64,000 bases of DNA from Stentor roeselii (lineage: Eukaryota > Ciliophora > Heterotrichea > Heterotrichida > Stentoridae): the NCBI GenBank assembly GCA_006503475.1, contig RSEH01000116.1, positions 80,519 through 144,518 on the forward strand, read 5' to 3'. The notes below the pieces were generated by a model. The model saw only the letters and a list, made by a program, of their open reading frames with translations. It was not told the DNA's origin and ran no database searches. Both the position numbers and the translations under genes were made by a program. The first letter of the stretch is position 1. Each line of letters begins with the position of its first letter. Shown here piece by piece: positions 1 through 10,465 of this stretch.

Positions 1-1
1 T

Positions 2-3000
2 CAATTCAGTCAAAAGTTCTATCAAAACGTGTTAAAACGAGTAGAAATAATCAGCGACTCCGAGCTAAAAGACTTAAAACATGACGAGGTCCTTGCAAGT
101 TTTCGAAAAATCTCCAAATACCGAGGACTAGACCTCAACGGTTGTATCGAGTCATCCAAAATGTCCTTTTTCCTAAAAATGCTTAAAAGTGTGTATCTAG
201 AAAAAAGAATAAAAGGCCTGATCGAAATAAACTCAACAGTCGAGTCCGCTGAAAGTCGAGTCTCAATCTACGACCCGAGTTTAAAGCAAGAAGTTGAAGA
301 CCTGAGGACTTGGATCATTCAAGAAAACATTTTAGACCTGCTGGTAAAAGACCGTCCACACATGGAACTCATTAAAAGATCTTCAGTGATTTTTAAATTT
401 CTCGCAAGGTACTTGTTCATCACACAAGAGCAGCTTTCAGACCTTTGGCATTCTCTTGAAAACAAACACGAGTCTTACCGTCGAGCAGCTTATGAGACTA
501 TTGTGGAACTTGTGCCACTTCTTGAAGAGAGTCAAAATGATTTCTTATATGAAGAGTTTTTAAAAGTCGATCGACAACTTTATGATGAGTCGTTTTTGGC
601 TTTAGTGAAAGATTTCACAGTGAAAGCTGTGAATAAGTCAATGAAATTTGGAAATTACTCAAAGACTTATGGACTCAGCATGTTCAAGCCCATGATTCTC
701 GACTCGTCACCTTCAGAGTTTCACGGCCTGGCGATAAAAAATCTTATTTCCATTGAAAAGGAAACCGCGAACCCTGTAATCAAGTCAGAGTTGCTTGAAA
801 CAGTGAAAAGTCTTATTTCAGAAAATGACTCAATTTTACAGGCCTTGTCACTTTTCTTGAAGTTGATTCAAGGACATTTGATTGACGAGCATTATAACCA
901 AATCGAAGAAATCTTCGCTTTGGCAGGACTGATTATTGAAAATCTGAAGAATTATCTGAAAAACAATCAAAAAGGAAATTTTTGTGTGGAAGTAAAAAAA
1001 AATATTAAATGTCGATTGAGTTTTTTAAGTCATATCGCTGAAAGAGTCGATTCAGGTCTCAGTCAAGAAAACTTGAAAGACCTTTGGACGATGTTTCGAG
1101 ATAAGTCCTTACAAGCGAAACTCATGTTTTTCGAATGGTTATGTCGAAGTAAAGGCAAAAGTTTCATTCACAGCAGAAGCCTTTCATTTATTTTCCAGGA
1201 TCTTCTGTTGAATGACTTGATGTTTCCCAGCAAGTGTGAATCAATTTACGAGTTTAAATGTTTCAGCTTTTATTTCATCGAGTTCAACAGAGTCAACAAC
1301 TTGTTAGAAGTCACTGACGACCGAAACATCCGTTACCGGAAGAGTTTCAAGGTAAAAGGACTGAAAAAACTCATTAACATCTACCTGAACACTGACGATT
1401 TTAAAGTCCTCGACAACACTGGAAGACTTTTCTTCAACGTTTTAAACAAATTCGACCCAGAGATCCTCAGCGACGCTGAAGACATAATCCAAGTTCAAGT
1501 CAAGTACCTTCTCGACTTAATCAACAAGAACAAAACTGACCAAAAGTTAATCCTTAAAATTTTAACTTTATTCCAAGTTCTTTTCGATAAAAACGACGAC
1601 GAATCCGAGTTCAACTCTCACATTTACGTAAAAAGACCTGAAAGTCGTGAACATCAACAAGTAAAAATCAACCAATTCAAAACTTTAAGACACATCAGAA
1701 AAGAAGTTGCGAAAAACTTCAACCTTGACCTTGAAAAAGTTGAACTTTGCATCGGCGATAATCGTTTTTCAGCGAAAGACGATGATTATGAAATTATGAA
1801 CTTGAGGCAGCATTGGTTGGACCTGGACTTGCTGAGTGATCATGAAATTTATGAGTTTCAGCCTTTTGCAGCGATTGAGAATAATGAGGAACTTCCGAAG
1901 TTGTTGTTTGAATTGATTTCTGATGCTGAGAAGATTTATACTGACTTGGCTTGGAAGTTGTTGGCTTTTCTGCCGACTTGTAAAAGTTTGAAAGTTTCTA
2001 TCTCGGGGCTGAAGACGAGTTTAGATGAGGTGATTGATAGAAGCTCTACTTATCGACTTATTTATGCTTTGCAGATTGTTTTGAAAAAGTCTAATAATCT
2101 TGTTTGGCTTAATAGTTTCAAACAGATTGATGGAGTCAGGACTGTCATTGAAGTGTTTTTAGACCGTGAAATTAAAAATCATGTTAAACTTGCTGCTTTA
2201 AAAGAAAGTGTCTTGTTGCAGATTCTTGCTAATACACTTCAGAATATTGAGAACCCTTTGCTTCTGGCTTCTGGACTTTTCAGTAGTTTTCAACAGGTGG
2301 CTGAAGCGATTTCTGAAGGTGAAGAACTTGACTCTGATATAAAATGTTTGAAATGTCTGAAAAAACTCTTTAAAAAAGTTAACAAATCCGACCCTCAAGC
2401 GATAAAAAATTATCTTCAACAGAATTCAATACAAAAAATCATAAAATTTTCCCTTATCGACTCGAATAACCAGTCTTTTACTGAGTACTCCTGTGAAATC
2501 ATCATCAAAATCGCATGTTTGGGGAAATCTTTGGAGTACCTGCTTCGAGACTGCAATGATTTGCTGCAAATCGCAATTCAAGAAGCTTCTAAAAGTTCAA
2601 AATTCTGGGAATTGCTTACTTTTGCACTCAGTGAAAGTACTGACTTCCTAGAGTATAAGTCTCTCGCTTTTGGACTTTTAAATCAAGTCGCGCTTAGGCC
2701 TAGTGAACATAATAGTGCACACAAAGATGAAATCTTAAGTGGAATTTTACAGGTCTTGCAAGTTCTCTGGAAAAAGTACCAGATTGATACTGATGAAAGC
2801 ACAGTTAAACTCATTTTAGAAAACTGTCTCTGTGAGATCCCAGAAACTAAGAAAAACTCATTTTTCGATCCTCCAAAATGTAAAAATTTTCATACCAGGA
2901 CAAACGGTTTTAAGTTATTAGAAGAAATTTGTAAAAAAGACTCTTTTGTTTTAAACCAGGTCACTTCAATTCTAGACCAGTTTCACCAAGACCCTTCCTG

Positions 3001-5587
3001 GCGTTCAAGTCGTAAGCCAGACTGGAGCATATCTCCAATAACAAAAGACAAATCTCACACAGGTTACGTAGGACTAAAAAACCTCGGCTGTACCTGCTAC
3101 ATGAACTCGATTTTACAGCAACTTTTCATGATCAGCACTTTTCGCGAGTCAATCCTTCGTCTTCCAACGAGTCCTTCAGAAGAGAGTTTATTATACCAGC
3201 TTCAGTACATTTTTTCAGGTCTCAAGTCAAGCGACAAGCAGTACATAAACCCGAAGAACTTTACAAAATCCTTTAAAGACGCTGAAGGCCGTGAAATTAA
3301 CGTGATTGAGCAAATGGACGTCGATGAGTTCTTCGCTTCTTTCATGGACAAACTGGAAACCTTGCTAAAAGCGACTGAATTTGGAGATCTCGTCAAAATG
3401 CACTTCGGAGGCGTGCAAGTGACGCAGGTCATTGGAAAAGAATGTCCTCATCGCAGTGAAACTTTTGAACCTTTTCTTAGCATCTCTGTTGAAGTCAAAA
3501 ATAAGAGAAGTCTTGTTGAAGGACTTGAAAGTTATGTCGCTGAAGAAGTCTTGCAGGGAGAAGATGCGTATCAGTGTGACTCTTGTGAAGCTAAGGTTAA
3601 AGCAATTAGAAGGGTTTGTGTCAATCATTTACCGAATATTTTAATTGTTGCTTTGAGAAGGTTTGAGTTTGACTTTGATACGATGACGAGAGAAAAATTA
3701 AATGATTATTTTGAGTTTCCTTTTGAACTTGATATGGAACCGTTCACCCAAGAAGGTCTTGAAAAAGAAAAAAAATTTCCAAAAGAATACTACATTTATC
3801 GCCTGCGAGGAATAGTGATTCACTCAGGAAGTGCTGAAAACGGTCATTATTATTCCTACATCCATTCAGAAAACAGGTGGATTGAGTTCAATGACATCTG
3901 GGTATCTCTAGTAAACCCTCACAACATTGCTAAAGACTGCTACGGCGGTGAAGAGAAGATGAACTACCACCCATATTACAAAACCACATTTAGAGAAAAG
4001 ATAGGAAACGCTTATATGTTAATATACGAAAGAAGTTGCACGTTTTTAATAAGACAACCTGGACATGACCTGCTTTCAGTCGACCTCAAAACTCGATACC
4101 CTGGAACCACTGAAGACTTGAAAGAAGTGAAGAGTCAAAACAAAAAATATTGGCGAAGCAAAATCATTTTCGCACCTGAATACATCACTTTCATATCTGA
4201 CTTATCTAGAAATTCTTACACAAGCAAAAAGTTTCTGTCTAAGTTCTTTTTGACTATACTTATTCGAAGCAAAGATAAAAAGGAAGAAATTTTTGAGATT
4301 TACTCGCGGATTGAAAATGATTTGAAAGAAGACTCAGCTTTTGCTAACTGGTTTTTAGATATGATTTCAGTTGAACAAGTAACTCGTGAGCTATTTCTTC
4401 ATAACCCTCTGTACATGATGCGAAAGCTCTTAGTAAGCATCTGCCGAGTAGCTTTAAAGTCATGTACCAACGACTTCCGTATTCTTTTTTTCAAGAATTT
4501 CATTCAAAATTTAAAATACGCTCGTAAGAAATACACTCGTTTCTTCGCACAGTACCTCGAATTACTAAAGTTTTGCATAATCGAGTTACTAATCCAGGGT
4601 GCTAAGTTTGACTACGTCTGTTTAATAATCAGTTACTTGACAGGTAAAAACCTTTGGGTGTTAGAGGCGAATCCACACGCGCACAACGACATCCACCTCG
4701 GGTACGACCAGATCCCTCTGCCTGAGCGTTTGAAAGAAGAAACTTCCAGTTCAGACACAAAAGGTTCTTCAATCGCGCATCTCGTCGACTTGCTTTATCA
4801 ATTAAAAGACCTCATCTCTGAAGAAAGTCTTCATGGATTGTCACAGCCCTGGCTAGTCCAAATGCTCATCCAAGAAGCTGACAATCGCCTTTCAGCGATC
4901 TCAACAGGCCGGGTGTTCACTTTAATCACTAAAGCAAGTCCTTTACTTATTCCAGAAATCATCGCAAAGCTGGTGGATTGCTTGAAAACTGGAGAATCGA
5001 CCTATAAAGTTAAAATTTCAAGAATTTTAACTCATTTTTTGATTTTTCAAGATGAAACTTTCGATCAAAAAATCATTTTTTTCATTGACACATTTTTTGC
5101 TTATGTAAAAAATTGTAAATTATTCTCAGAAATCGAATTTATTATTGTTTTTTTGTATAAACTCTGCTGCAAACATGTGAAAATCTCTGAAATTCTTCTG
5201 CAAAAACCTGAACTTTTAACGCATTTGGAAAAATGGGTCAGGTCAAATTTGCAAGTCTTGCATCCTTCGAAAAGTGAATTTTTTTTTGGTGATGAAGGCT
5301 TCAAAACGAATTCAATGAAAAATTTGCAGAGTAAAATTGAGATGATTAAGAAGAAGTCTTGTCATTTGCCTTGTGATTCTGATGAAGAATTGCCTGAGAA
5401 CTTACTTAAGGTCGGGGTTAAGGTTGACTTTTATTTGGACGGGTCGTGGATGAAAGGGGTTATTAAAGCGAGGGCTGGGGATGTTGCTTTGGTTTCGTAT
5501 AAGAGTCAGGATGAAGAGCATCATGAGTTCAAAGATCTGAAAAGTGAGGAAGTCGCACAATGTTTTACCAAATCGAAAACTAGTTAA
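2..5587 (+). CDS. USP9X/USP24/USP34-type ubiquitin C-terminal hydrolase (5' partial)
   Basis: Large deubiquitinase that removes ubiquitin from proteins. The frame is open to the left edge, so the N terminus is missing; the first possible start (GTG at 29) is not convincing. Counting residues from 29: a helical HEAT/ARM-like N-terminal half, a ubiquitin-like segment at about 535-605, then the USP catalytic domain from about 1012. The Cys box reads GLKNLGCTCYMNS with catalytic C1023, a CPHR...CDSC zinc-finger pair follows, and the His box HSGSAENGHYYSYIH holds catalytic H1273. The last 60 residues (about 1794 on, VGVKVDFYLDGSWMKGVI) look like a Tudor-type barrel. Long helical arms around the catalytic core are typical of the USP9X/24/34 group. 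Which of the three it matches best cannot be told by eye. Ends in TAA seven bp before the next ATG. Confidence 0.85.
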   Translation, partial: QFSQKFYQNVLKRVEIISDSELKDLKHDEVLASFRKISKYRGLDLNGCIESSKMSFFLKMLKSVYLEKRIKGLIEINSTVESAESRVSIYDPSLKQEVEDLRTWIIQENILDLLVKDRPHMELIKRSSVIFKFLARYLFITQEQLSDLWHSLENKHESYRRAAYETIVELVPLLEESQNDFLYEEFLKVDRQLYDESFLALVKDFTVKAVNKSMKFGNYSKTYGLSMFKPMILDSSPSEFHGLAIKNLISIEKETANPVIKSELLETVKSLISENDSILQALSLFLKLIQGHLIDEHYNQIEEIFALAGLIIENLKNYLKNNQKGNFCVEVKKNIKCRLSFLSHIAERVDSGLSQENLKDLWTMFRDKSLQAKLMFFEWLCRSKGKSFIHSRSLSFIFQDLLLNDLMFPSKCESIYEFKCFSFYFIEFNRVNNLLEVTDDRNIRYRKSFKVKGLKKLINIYLNTDDFKVLDNTGRLFFNVLNKFDPEILSDAEDIIQVQVKYLLDLINKNKTDQKLILKILTLFQVLFDKNDDESEFNSHIYVKRPESREHQQVKINQFKTLRHIRKEVAKNFNLDLEKVELCIGDNRFSAKDDDYEIMNLRQHWLDLDLLSDHEIYEFQPFAAIENNEELPKLLFELISDAEKIYTDLAWKLLAFLPTCKSLKVSISGLKTSLDEVIDRSSTYRLIYALQIVLKKSNNLVWLNSFKQIDGVRTVIEVFLDREIKNHVKLAALKESVLLQILANTLQNIENPLLLASGLFSSFQQVAEAISEGEELDSDIKCLKCLKKLFKKVNKSDPQAIKNYLQQNSIQKIIKFSLIDSNNQSFTEYSCEIIIKIACLGKSLEYLLRDCNDLLQIAIQEASKSSKFWELLTFALSESTDFLEYKSLAFGLLNQVALRPSEHNSAHKDEILSGILQVLQVLWKKYQIDTDESTVKLILENCLCEIPETKKNSFFDPPKCKNFHTRTNGFKLLEEICKKDSFVLNQVTSILDQFHQDPSWRSSRKPDWSISPITKDKSHTGYVGLKNLGCTCYMNSILQQLFMISTFRESILRLPTSPSEESLLYQLQYIFSGLKSSDKQYINPKNFTKSFKDAEGREINVIEQMDVDEFFASFMDKLETLLKATEFGDLVKMHFGGVQVTQVIGKECPHRSETFEPFLSISVEVKNKRSLVEGLESYVAEEVLQGEDAYQCDSCEAKVKAIRRVCVNHLPNILIVALRRFEFDFDTMTREKLNDYFEFPFELDMEPFTQEGLEKEKKFPKEYYIYRLRGIVIHSGSAENGHYYSYIHSENRWIEFNDIWVSLVNPHNIAKDCYGGEEKMNYHPYYKTTFREKIGNAYMLIYERSCTFLIRQPGHDLLSVDLKTRYPGTTEDLKEVKSQNKKYWRSKIIFAPEYITFISDLSRNSYTSKKFLSKFFLTILIRSKDKKEEIFEIYSRIENDLKEDSAFANWFLDMISVEQVTRELFLHNPLYMMRKLLVSICRVALKSCTNDFRILFFKNFIQNLKYARKKYTRFFAQYLELLKFCIIELLIQGAKFDYVCLIISYLTGKNLWVLEANPHAHNDIHLGYDQIPLPERLKEETSSSDTKGSSIAHLVDLLYQLKDLISEESLHGLSQPWLVQMLIQEADNRLSAISTGRVFTLITKASPLLIPEIIAKLVDCLKTGESTYKVKISRILTHFLIFQDETFDQKIIFFIDTFFAYVKNCKLFSEIEFIIVFLYKLCCKHVKISEILLQKPELLTHLEKWVRSNLQVLHPSKSEFFFGDEGFKTNSMKNLQSKIEMIKKKSCHLPCDSDEELPENLLKVGVKVDFYLDGSWMKGVIKARAGDVALVSYKSQDEEHHEFKDLKSEEVAQCFTKSKTS

Positions 5588-5594
5588 TAATATT

Positions 5595-5945
5595 ATGAAT
5601 AAAGATAGTCCTTCGAAGATTGATCAGGAAGTTAGATATGCTATTCATGAACCTGATGAATATGAAGAAAGTCTTCAGAAAATGATGATGGGTATTGAAA
5701 AAAAAATCAAGAATATCGAGGACATGACCAGTTCAATAAAAAGACTGAAATTTCAACATTTTTTAAACAAAATCAGTAGAAGAGCCTATTTGAACGATGA
5801 AAAAGTTGAAAAAAATATCAAAAGTCAATCAACACAAGAAACTATCCCTTGTTTGTACCTTGCTTTCCTAGCACTTGGCATAAGTCTCTTCTTTTTCTCG
5901 ATTATCCAGGGAATCTTAAAGGACTCAAAATTCTCACTAGCCTAA
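5595..5945 (+). CDS. Small predicted tail-anchored membrane protein, unknown
   Basis: 116 residues from the ATG at 5595. The frame opens further upstream inside the end of the deubiquitinase gene, but that part is overlap, and 5595 follows a TAATAATATT A/T box like other starts here. Residues 1-80 are charged and helical, probably coiled coil. Residues 84-107 form one hydrophobic segment (PCLYLAFLALGISLFFFSII) followed by a nine-residue tail. That is the layout of a tail-anchored protein with its body in the cytosol, such as SNARE-like or ER/mitochondrial outer-membrane proteins. No SNARE layer pattern was recognised and I assign no function. Converges on the eL30 gene with 18 bp between stops. 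Confidence 0.55.
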   Translation: MNKDSPSKIDQEVRYAIHEPDEYEESLQKMMMGIEKKIKNIEDMTSSIKRLKFQHFLNKISRRAYLNDEKVEKNIKSQSTQETIPCLYLAFLALGISLFFFSIIQGILKDSKFSLA

Positions 5946-5963
5946 TATGTATTAGAATAACTA

Positions 5964-6287
5964 TTAAGCAGTCGCTGCCAAGATGTCTGAGTCTCCCACG
6001 TCAAGAATGGACAAAGTAGACACAGCGTGCATTTTTCCGCAAGCTCTTCCCAGTTCATTGTTATCTCCAGTGTAGTGATGCACTTCGACCTTTCCTAACA
6101 TGCAATAGTACTCGATTTCACTCTTTTTTAGTGGCAAAGTGTTGCTTGCAATGAAAACTAGTTTCGACTTTCCTTGTCTCAAGCTTTTCAGTGTCGACTT
6201 GTAACCCAAAACTGCTTTTCCACTCTTCATGACCAGGGCAAGCTTGGAATTCATCCCTTCTGCGGTCTTCTTTCCCTTCTTCACCAT
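5964..6287 (-). CDS. RPL30: 60S ribosomal protein eL30
   Basis: 107 residues, the normal length for eL30, an rRNA-binding protein of the large subunit. The sequence is eL30-like throughout: a basic start ([20 protein letters not shown]), [56 protein letters not shown], and the acidic end [11 protein letters not shown]. The ATG follows GGTTATAA directly. No intron is needed. It shares an upstream region of about 130 bp with the divergent gene at 6422. Confidence 0.95.
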   Translation of the reverse strand: MVKKGKKTAEGMNSKLALVMKSGKAVLGYKSTLKSLRQGKSKLVFIASNTLPLKKSEIEYYCMLGKVEVHHYTGDNNELGRACGKMHAVSTLSILDVGDSDILAATA

Positions 6288-6421
6288 TTATAACCATAAA
6301 ATGTCAGAAGCAGAAAATCTTACGAGGAGTAAGTAGTTTAAGTGCATAGATGTCAATCAGGCATTCAAGTCCTAAGTCCAACAACCAAGTTCAGAATAAA
6401 TAGCTTTAAGGAGGATTATAA

Positions 6422-6955
6422 ATGGGATTGAAACATAAAAGAACTCCTTCAGCAGTTCCGAGTATCAGCAAAATGACGAAAGAAGAAGAAGGACTGCTCT
6501 TCACTTCAAACCTGACATTTGACCCTCCTTCTGAGGAACAAGCTCGGCTTAAATTTAATTTAAACCCAGTCAAAACTGGAAAAATCATCAGAAATTCCAG
6601 TCTTTCCTCACATGTTGAATTCTGCAGCTTTCTTTCCAGTAGTGTTGAAGGGTTCATTGAAGACCTTAATACTATTCAGGATGAAAGGAAAAATGAATAC
6701 CGAAAAGTAGATAAAGATAAACCTCTCACTGGAGACCCTTTGTTCGAACTGAAAATCGTTGTCATGGAGATTCAGGAAAAAAGAGGGAAAATGAGAGGAA
6801 AACAGGAAAAAATTAGGAAAAATTTGAAATTAAGACTATGGCAAATGTTTAAAATGGAAACTGCTTCTGAAACTGATACTGAAAGAAGGGTTGAAAATCT
6901 TAGGTATTCTGGAGATACTGTCATGGGACCTGGCAGTTCTTTTTACTTTGAATAA
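6422..6955 (+). CDS. Hypothetical protein
   Basis: 177 residues, not recognised. The start is supported by GGATTATAA directly before the ATG, the mirror image of the eL30 start. The N-terminal part is low complexity with Ser/Pro and an EEEG stretch. Residues about 60-120 alternate hydrophobic and acidic positions. Residues 115-145 are strongly basic and helical (EKRGKMRGKQEKIRKNLK). The C terminus is polar. No signal peptide or membrane segment is seen, so it is probably cytosolic or cytoskeletal and possibly ciliate-specific. The codon use is like that of its neighbours, which argues that it is real. Confidence 0.6.
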   Translation: MGLKHKRTPSAVPSISKMTKEEEGLLFTSNLTFDPPSEEQARLKFNLNPVKTGKIIRNSSLSSHVEFCSFLSSSVEGFIEDLNTIQDERKNEYRKVDKDKPLTGDPLFELKIVVMEIQEKRGKMRGKQEKIRKNLKLRLWQMFKMETASETDTERRVENLRYSGDTVMGPGSSFYFE

Positions 6956-7135
6956 TTTTTGTAATTGTTTAGACTATTTTGATTTAAATGGTTAATAAAT
7001 GTCTTCTTTTTGATAACCTTTCTTTGATTAACATTTAGTGTTTAAAATTAAGGATTTTAACATAATCATTAGTTTTTAAAGTCTTTTGTTTTTTATTACT
7101 TATATATAACTCTTAAATTCTGGAATAATCGAAAA

Positions 7136-8131
7136 TTATAAACTATCATATTGTTTCTGAACAGGGTTGTAAAAAATGTTTCCCCGGGAGCCTACAAATG
7201 GAGGAGTTTCATGTCTGATTTTTAGCAAACCAGAAGTAAACTGCTGAAAAAAGTTGCAAGGGTCAGCATTTTTTCCTAATAACAAATATGTTGGTGTAGC
7301 TCGATTTTCTCCTTTTTTTGGTAAAATTTCTCCACTAACATTTGCCGATCTTTTTTCATATTGAAACAATTTCCCAGAATCTTCACTTTTTTTAACTTTC
7401 ATAACTTGAGGACTTCGAAACATATCCCTATCAGCTTTCAAGTTATGAATTTCCCCACTTCTCATTTTCTGAAAATAGCTAGGAACCCTTTCAGCCCTCC
7501 TTAAATTCTTTAAAATCTTGGGACTAAAATCATTAAGTTTGACAGGTGAGTTAGAAGTGGCTTTAAGAAAGAAATTTTTAGAAATTTCTTGAGTCTTAAT
7601 AGGAATTCTCGACATTTCCACAGGAGCAAGAGGATTATCAGTCAAGACTGCATCAGAAGCGACGATTTTCCTGATAAACATAGATCCATGAACATGGAGA
7701 GAATCCAAATAGCAAAATTCACTTCCTTCAAACGATAACTGGCAGATAGAAGCAAGATCAATTGACAAACAAAGCCAAGTATCTCTTAAAATATATCGAT
7801 TCGGCAACTTCGAGTAAGAAAACTGGTTTAAAATCGATTTCGAGCAGTCAAAAACGATTCTCTTCCCCGAGTTGCAGCGATCATGAACCTTAAACTCAAA
7901 GCTAAAAGGCTTTCCAGGAAAAATAAAAAGAAGAAAGGTCAGAACCGGTTTCGCTATCTTTAAAGACTCAGAGTCCTTCGGTATCATCAAAGTTCCTGAA
8001 TTTAAACTAACCAAGTAAGACTTAGTCGTATTATCATAAAGCAGCTGATTTTTTCCTATCAACGAGCAGCCCATGACTGAACTTTTCACTTGAGAGTCAA
8101 GGATTTCCAAGTAAAACTCAGAACTTTTCAT
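7136..8131 (-). CDS. CFAP20/DUF667-domain protein (CFAP20DC-like)
   Basis: 331 residues from the ATG at 8131; the in-frame GTG at 8146 overlaps the previous stop and is not a likely start. Residues about 1-170 show the CFAP20 fold: a strand-rich N terminus, a central RYILRDTWLCLSIDLAS, then the family signature of an aromatic/aliphatic strand plus LDSLHVHGSMFIRKI. This resembles the DUF667 pattern in CFAP20 and CFAP20DC (C3orf67). CFAP20 sits at the inner junction of axonemal microtubule doublets; the longer relatives carry a disordered tail, as here (residues 175-331, basic and Ser-rich). The longer tail favours CFAP20DC over CFAP20, which is about 190 residues and nearly invariant. Its ATG lies 11 bp after the stop of the PPP4R4-like gene on the same strand. 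Confidence 0.6.
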   Translation of the reverse strand: MKSSEFYLEILDSQVKSSVMGCSLIGKNQLLYDNTTKSYLVSLNSGTLMIPKDSESLKIAKPVLTFLLFIFPGKPFSFEFKVHDRCNSGKRIVFDCSKSILNQFSYSKLPNRYILRDTWLCLSIDLASICQLSFEGSEFCYLDSLHVHGSMFIRKIVASDAVLTDNPLAPVEMSRIPIKTQEISKNFFLKATSNSPVKLNDFSPKILKNLRRAERVPSYFQKMRSGEIHNLKADRDMFRSPQVMKVKKSEDSGKLFQYEKRSANVSGEILPKKGENRATPTYLLLGKNADPCNFFQQFTSGLLKIRHETPPFVGSRGNIFYNPVQKQYDSL

Positions 8132-8142
8132 ATTTATTAGAT

Positions 8143-10203
8143 TCACTTCTTCTTCCCTCCTTGTGGCTTCAACAAAGCCGTTGAACGGGTGCTTCGGGCT
8201 TTCGGGTCGATGGACTCTGACTGGATTCTTCCTTTAATCAAAGTTTTTTTCCCTCGACTGTTTTTATCTGGAGATGACTTCAACGCCATTTCATCCGCAG
8301 CCCTTTTTTTATTAGTTTCAGTTTCTTTCATCTCCATCGACTCAAGTTGAGTTTCAAAGTTTTCCTTTTGTTTATCTTTCAAAAGGTTTTCATCTATTTT
8401 CAAGTCAGTTTCTGCGAGTTTCAAGAAACCCAGTAAATTTTGCTTCATTTCTTCAGCACTTCCAAAGACTTCAAGCTGCTCAACTACTTCTTGGATGTTG
8501 TACTTGAAGCCGTGAAGACTGACGATGTACCCTGCTTTGAGGAACTTTATCAGAACTGCTGAGGACTTATCAGCTGCGATGTTGAGGAAGTCGTTTAAAA
8601 AGTGCTTGATGAAGAACTTGTTCGAGGTCTTCTCTGCTAAAATTTCGCAAAACTCGATGAAAAGGACCCGGTCGTAAGAAGAAGATGACTTTGCCAGCTT
8701 TTCTTTAACGATGTTGCAAATGTCGAGTTTTCGTGAAATGTAAAAGGTCTGAGTGAGGATAAAACATAAAACTTGACACGCTGCTTGTTTTACAGGCCAA
8801 CAAGCTGTTAACATTTTATGTAAAATCAGAGGCACGAAGTGGTCAAGGACTTCTTTTAAGTTAAAACTTGCAAAAGAACTTAAAAATATCTGAAATAATT
8901 CACTTTGGATTCGCCAGTCTAAAGGAAGTGTGAGAAATTTGATGAATTTTAAAAGAAGGACTGAAGGATCGATTAATTTGCTCCAGTTTTCTAGTTTTTT
9001 GAAGATTGCGATCCGAGCCTCTGCATCTTCTAGAAGTTTATTCGTGATTTTTTTAAGGATTTTGCAGTGCTTGTTAAGAGAGACAACTTCATGGAACCCT
9101 TTCGCTAAGACCTTCATTACCTCCGGTGAGGACTCAGAGAGTGTCAAAGCGATTTCTTTCATTTCATTTGAAAGGCCTAAAAGTTGCACAAGGCCGGGGT
9201 AGTAAAAAGCGATATTTTTTCTATGACAGTCCTTTTTCACTAGTTTCAACAGAAGACTGACATACTCCAACCTGAACTGACCACAGCTGCCACTGATGAG
9301 AACTCCAACATTTTCACAAACAACCTGCTCGATTCTTTCAGGGCAGTTCGAAAAAACCAAACTTTTCACAACTTGACTGGCTTCTTTCAAGAAAAAACCT
9401 TCAGATACAAACCCAAGACAATGAATGAAAAGTTTCACTCCTTCCAGCTTAACCTGCAAGTTTTCATCTTCAACGAGTTTTAAAATATCGAAAAAAATCA
9501 TCTCTTCTAAAAAAGTCTTTCCTAATACACGGATTATACTAAGCCAGGTCTTTGCCATGGCTTCTCGAACTTCACTTGAAGGGTCTTGTGATAAGGCTTT
9601 TGCCCTTTGAAGAAGTGGGCCTTTAAAGTCTTTTGTTATCACTTCGGCGAGGAAGCCGAGAAGGTAAACTGAGACTTCTCGAGTTATTGATTTTTGGGAA
9701 CAGTCTGATAATAGCATCAGCTCTGGAAGCAACTTGGATTTTATTGTTAGATGAGGAATCTCTGGAAGAAGAGCGGAGTAAACTGGAAGCCAACGCTGGT
9801 GAAGGGTTCGGGAGTAGAAACTTAGGAAGGTCAGGGAAAGTTGAATGCATTCTAACTTTAAGCAGTCTTGGAGGAGGTTTCGGGTTATTAGGTATAATAA
9901 ACCGCTTCCACATTCTAGTTGAAGCTCTTCTGGCCAGTTTATGATGTGTTTCTTTTTAGGGGTTACGAAAATGAATTGGAATAGCTTGGTTGAGTGTGGG
10001 TATAAGTGAAAGTGCTGCATCACCCACACCTTTTGTGGAGAAAAACCATTTTCGAGAAGTAATTCAGCTTTACTCTCATCTGATATGTCCTCTGGTGTCG
10101 TCCATTGGCTTATTTCAGCTTCAGACTATCTGTGAAATACTTTGAGATTTGTTGAAATTTGCTCGATTTCGATATTTTTTTGTCTAAGTAAGTCGAAGTC
10201 CAT
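8143..10203 (-). CDS. HEAT-repeat protein, PPP4R4-like phosphatase regulatory subunit
   Basis: 681 residues in two exons (10203-10141 and 10125-8143) joined across a 15-nt intron. The short first exon starts MDFDLLRQKNIEIEQ. Just after the join comes SQWTTPEDISDESKAELLL, which lines up with the N terminus of vertebrate PPP4R4 (TPEEI...DLSD...A.YLL). About 500 residues of HEAT repeats follow, for example DPSSEVREAMAKTWLSII and DENLQVKLEGVKLFI. The tail is basic and disordered, ending GGKKK with a TGA stop. PPP4R4 binds the PP4 catalytic subunit in the cytosol. The HEAT architecture is clear; assignment to PPP4R4 rather than another PP2A/PP4 scaffold rests on the N-terminal match and is moderate. 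Confidence 0.65.
10126..10140 (-). other. 15-nt intron (PPP4R4-like gene)
   Basis: On the coding strand it reads GTATTTCACAGATAG, in phase 0 after codon 21. If retained it adds an in-frame TAG. Removing it joins two frames that together match the PPP4R4 N terminus. Confidence 0.85.
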
Positions 10204-10465
10204 TTATTTATTTTAACAAACAATATTATTTCATCTGCATTGAGTTACTGTATTCGCTGCCTATTTCTTGAATCTTACTGAAAGCCTTAAGCCACCAATC
10301 AATTTCAAAAAAATCAATAACTTAACTTTCACAAATCCAAAAAAATCATTATCTTCGATTCACAAAAGATTCCTTATTTCAAAAGAAATCAAAAAAAAAC
10401 AATAAAAGTCTAAAATCTTCATTTTTTTAAATTCCAGTTTTCCCCTATAATACCGAGCTTATATA

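Noticed and set aside
9633-9944. 103-codon + frame inside the PPP4R4-like gene.
   Set aside because: Antisense shadow of a supported gene.
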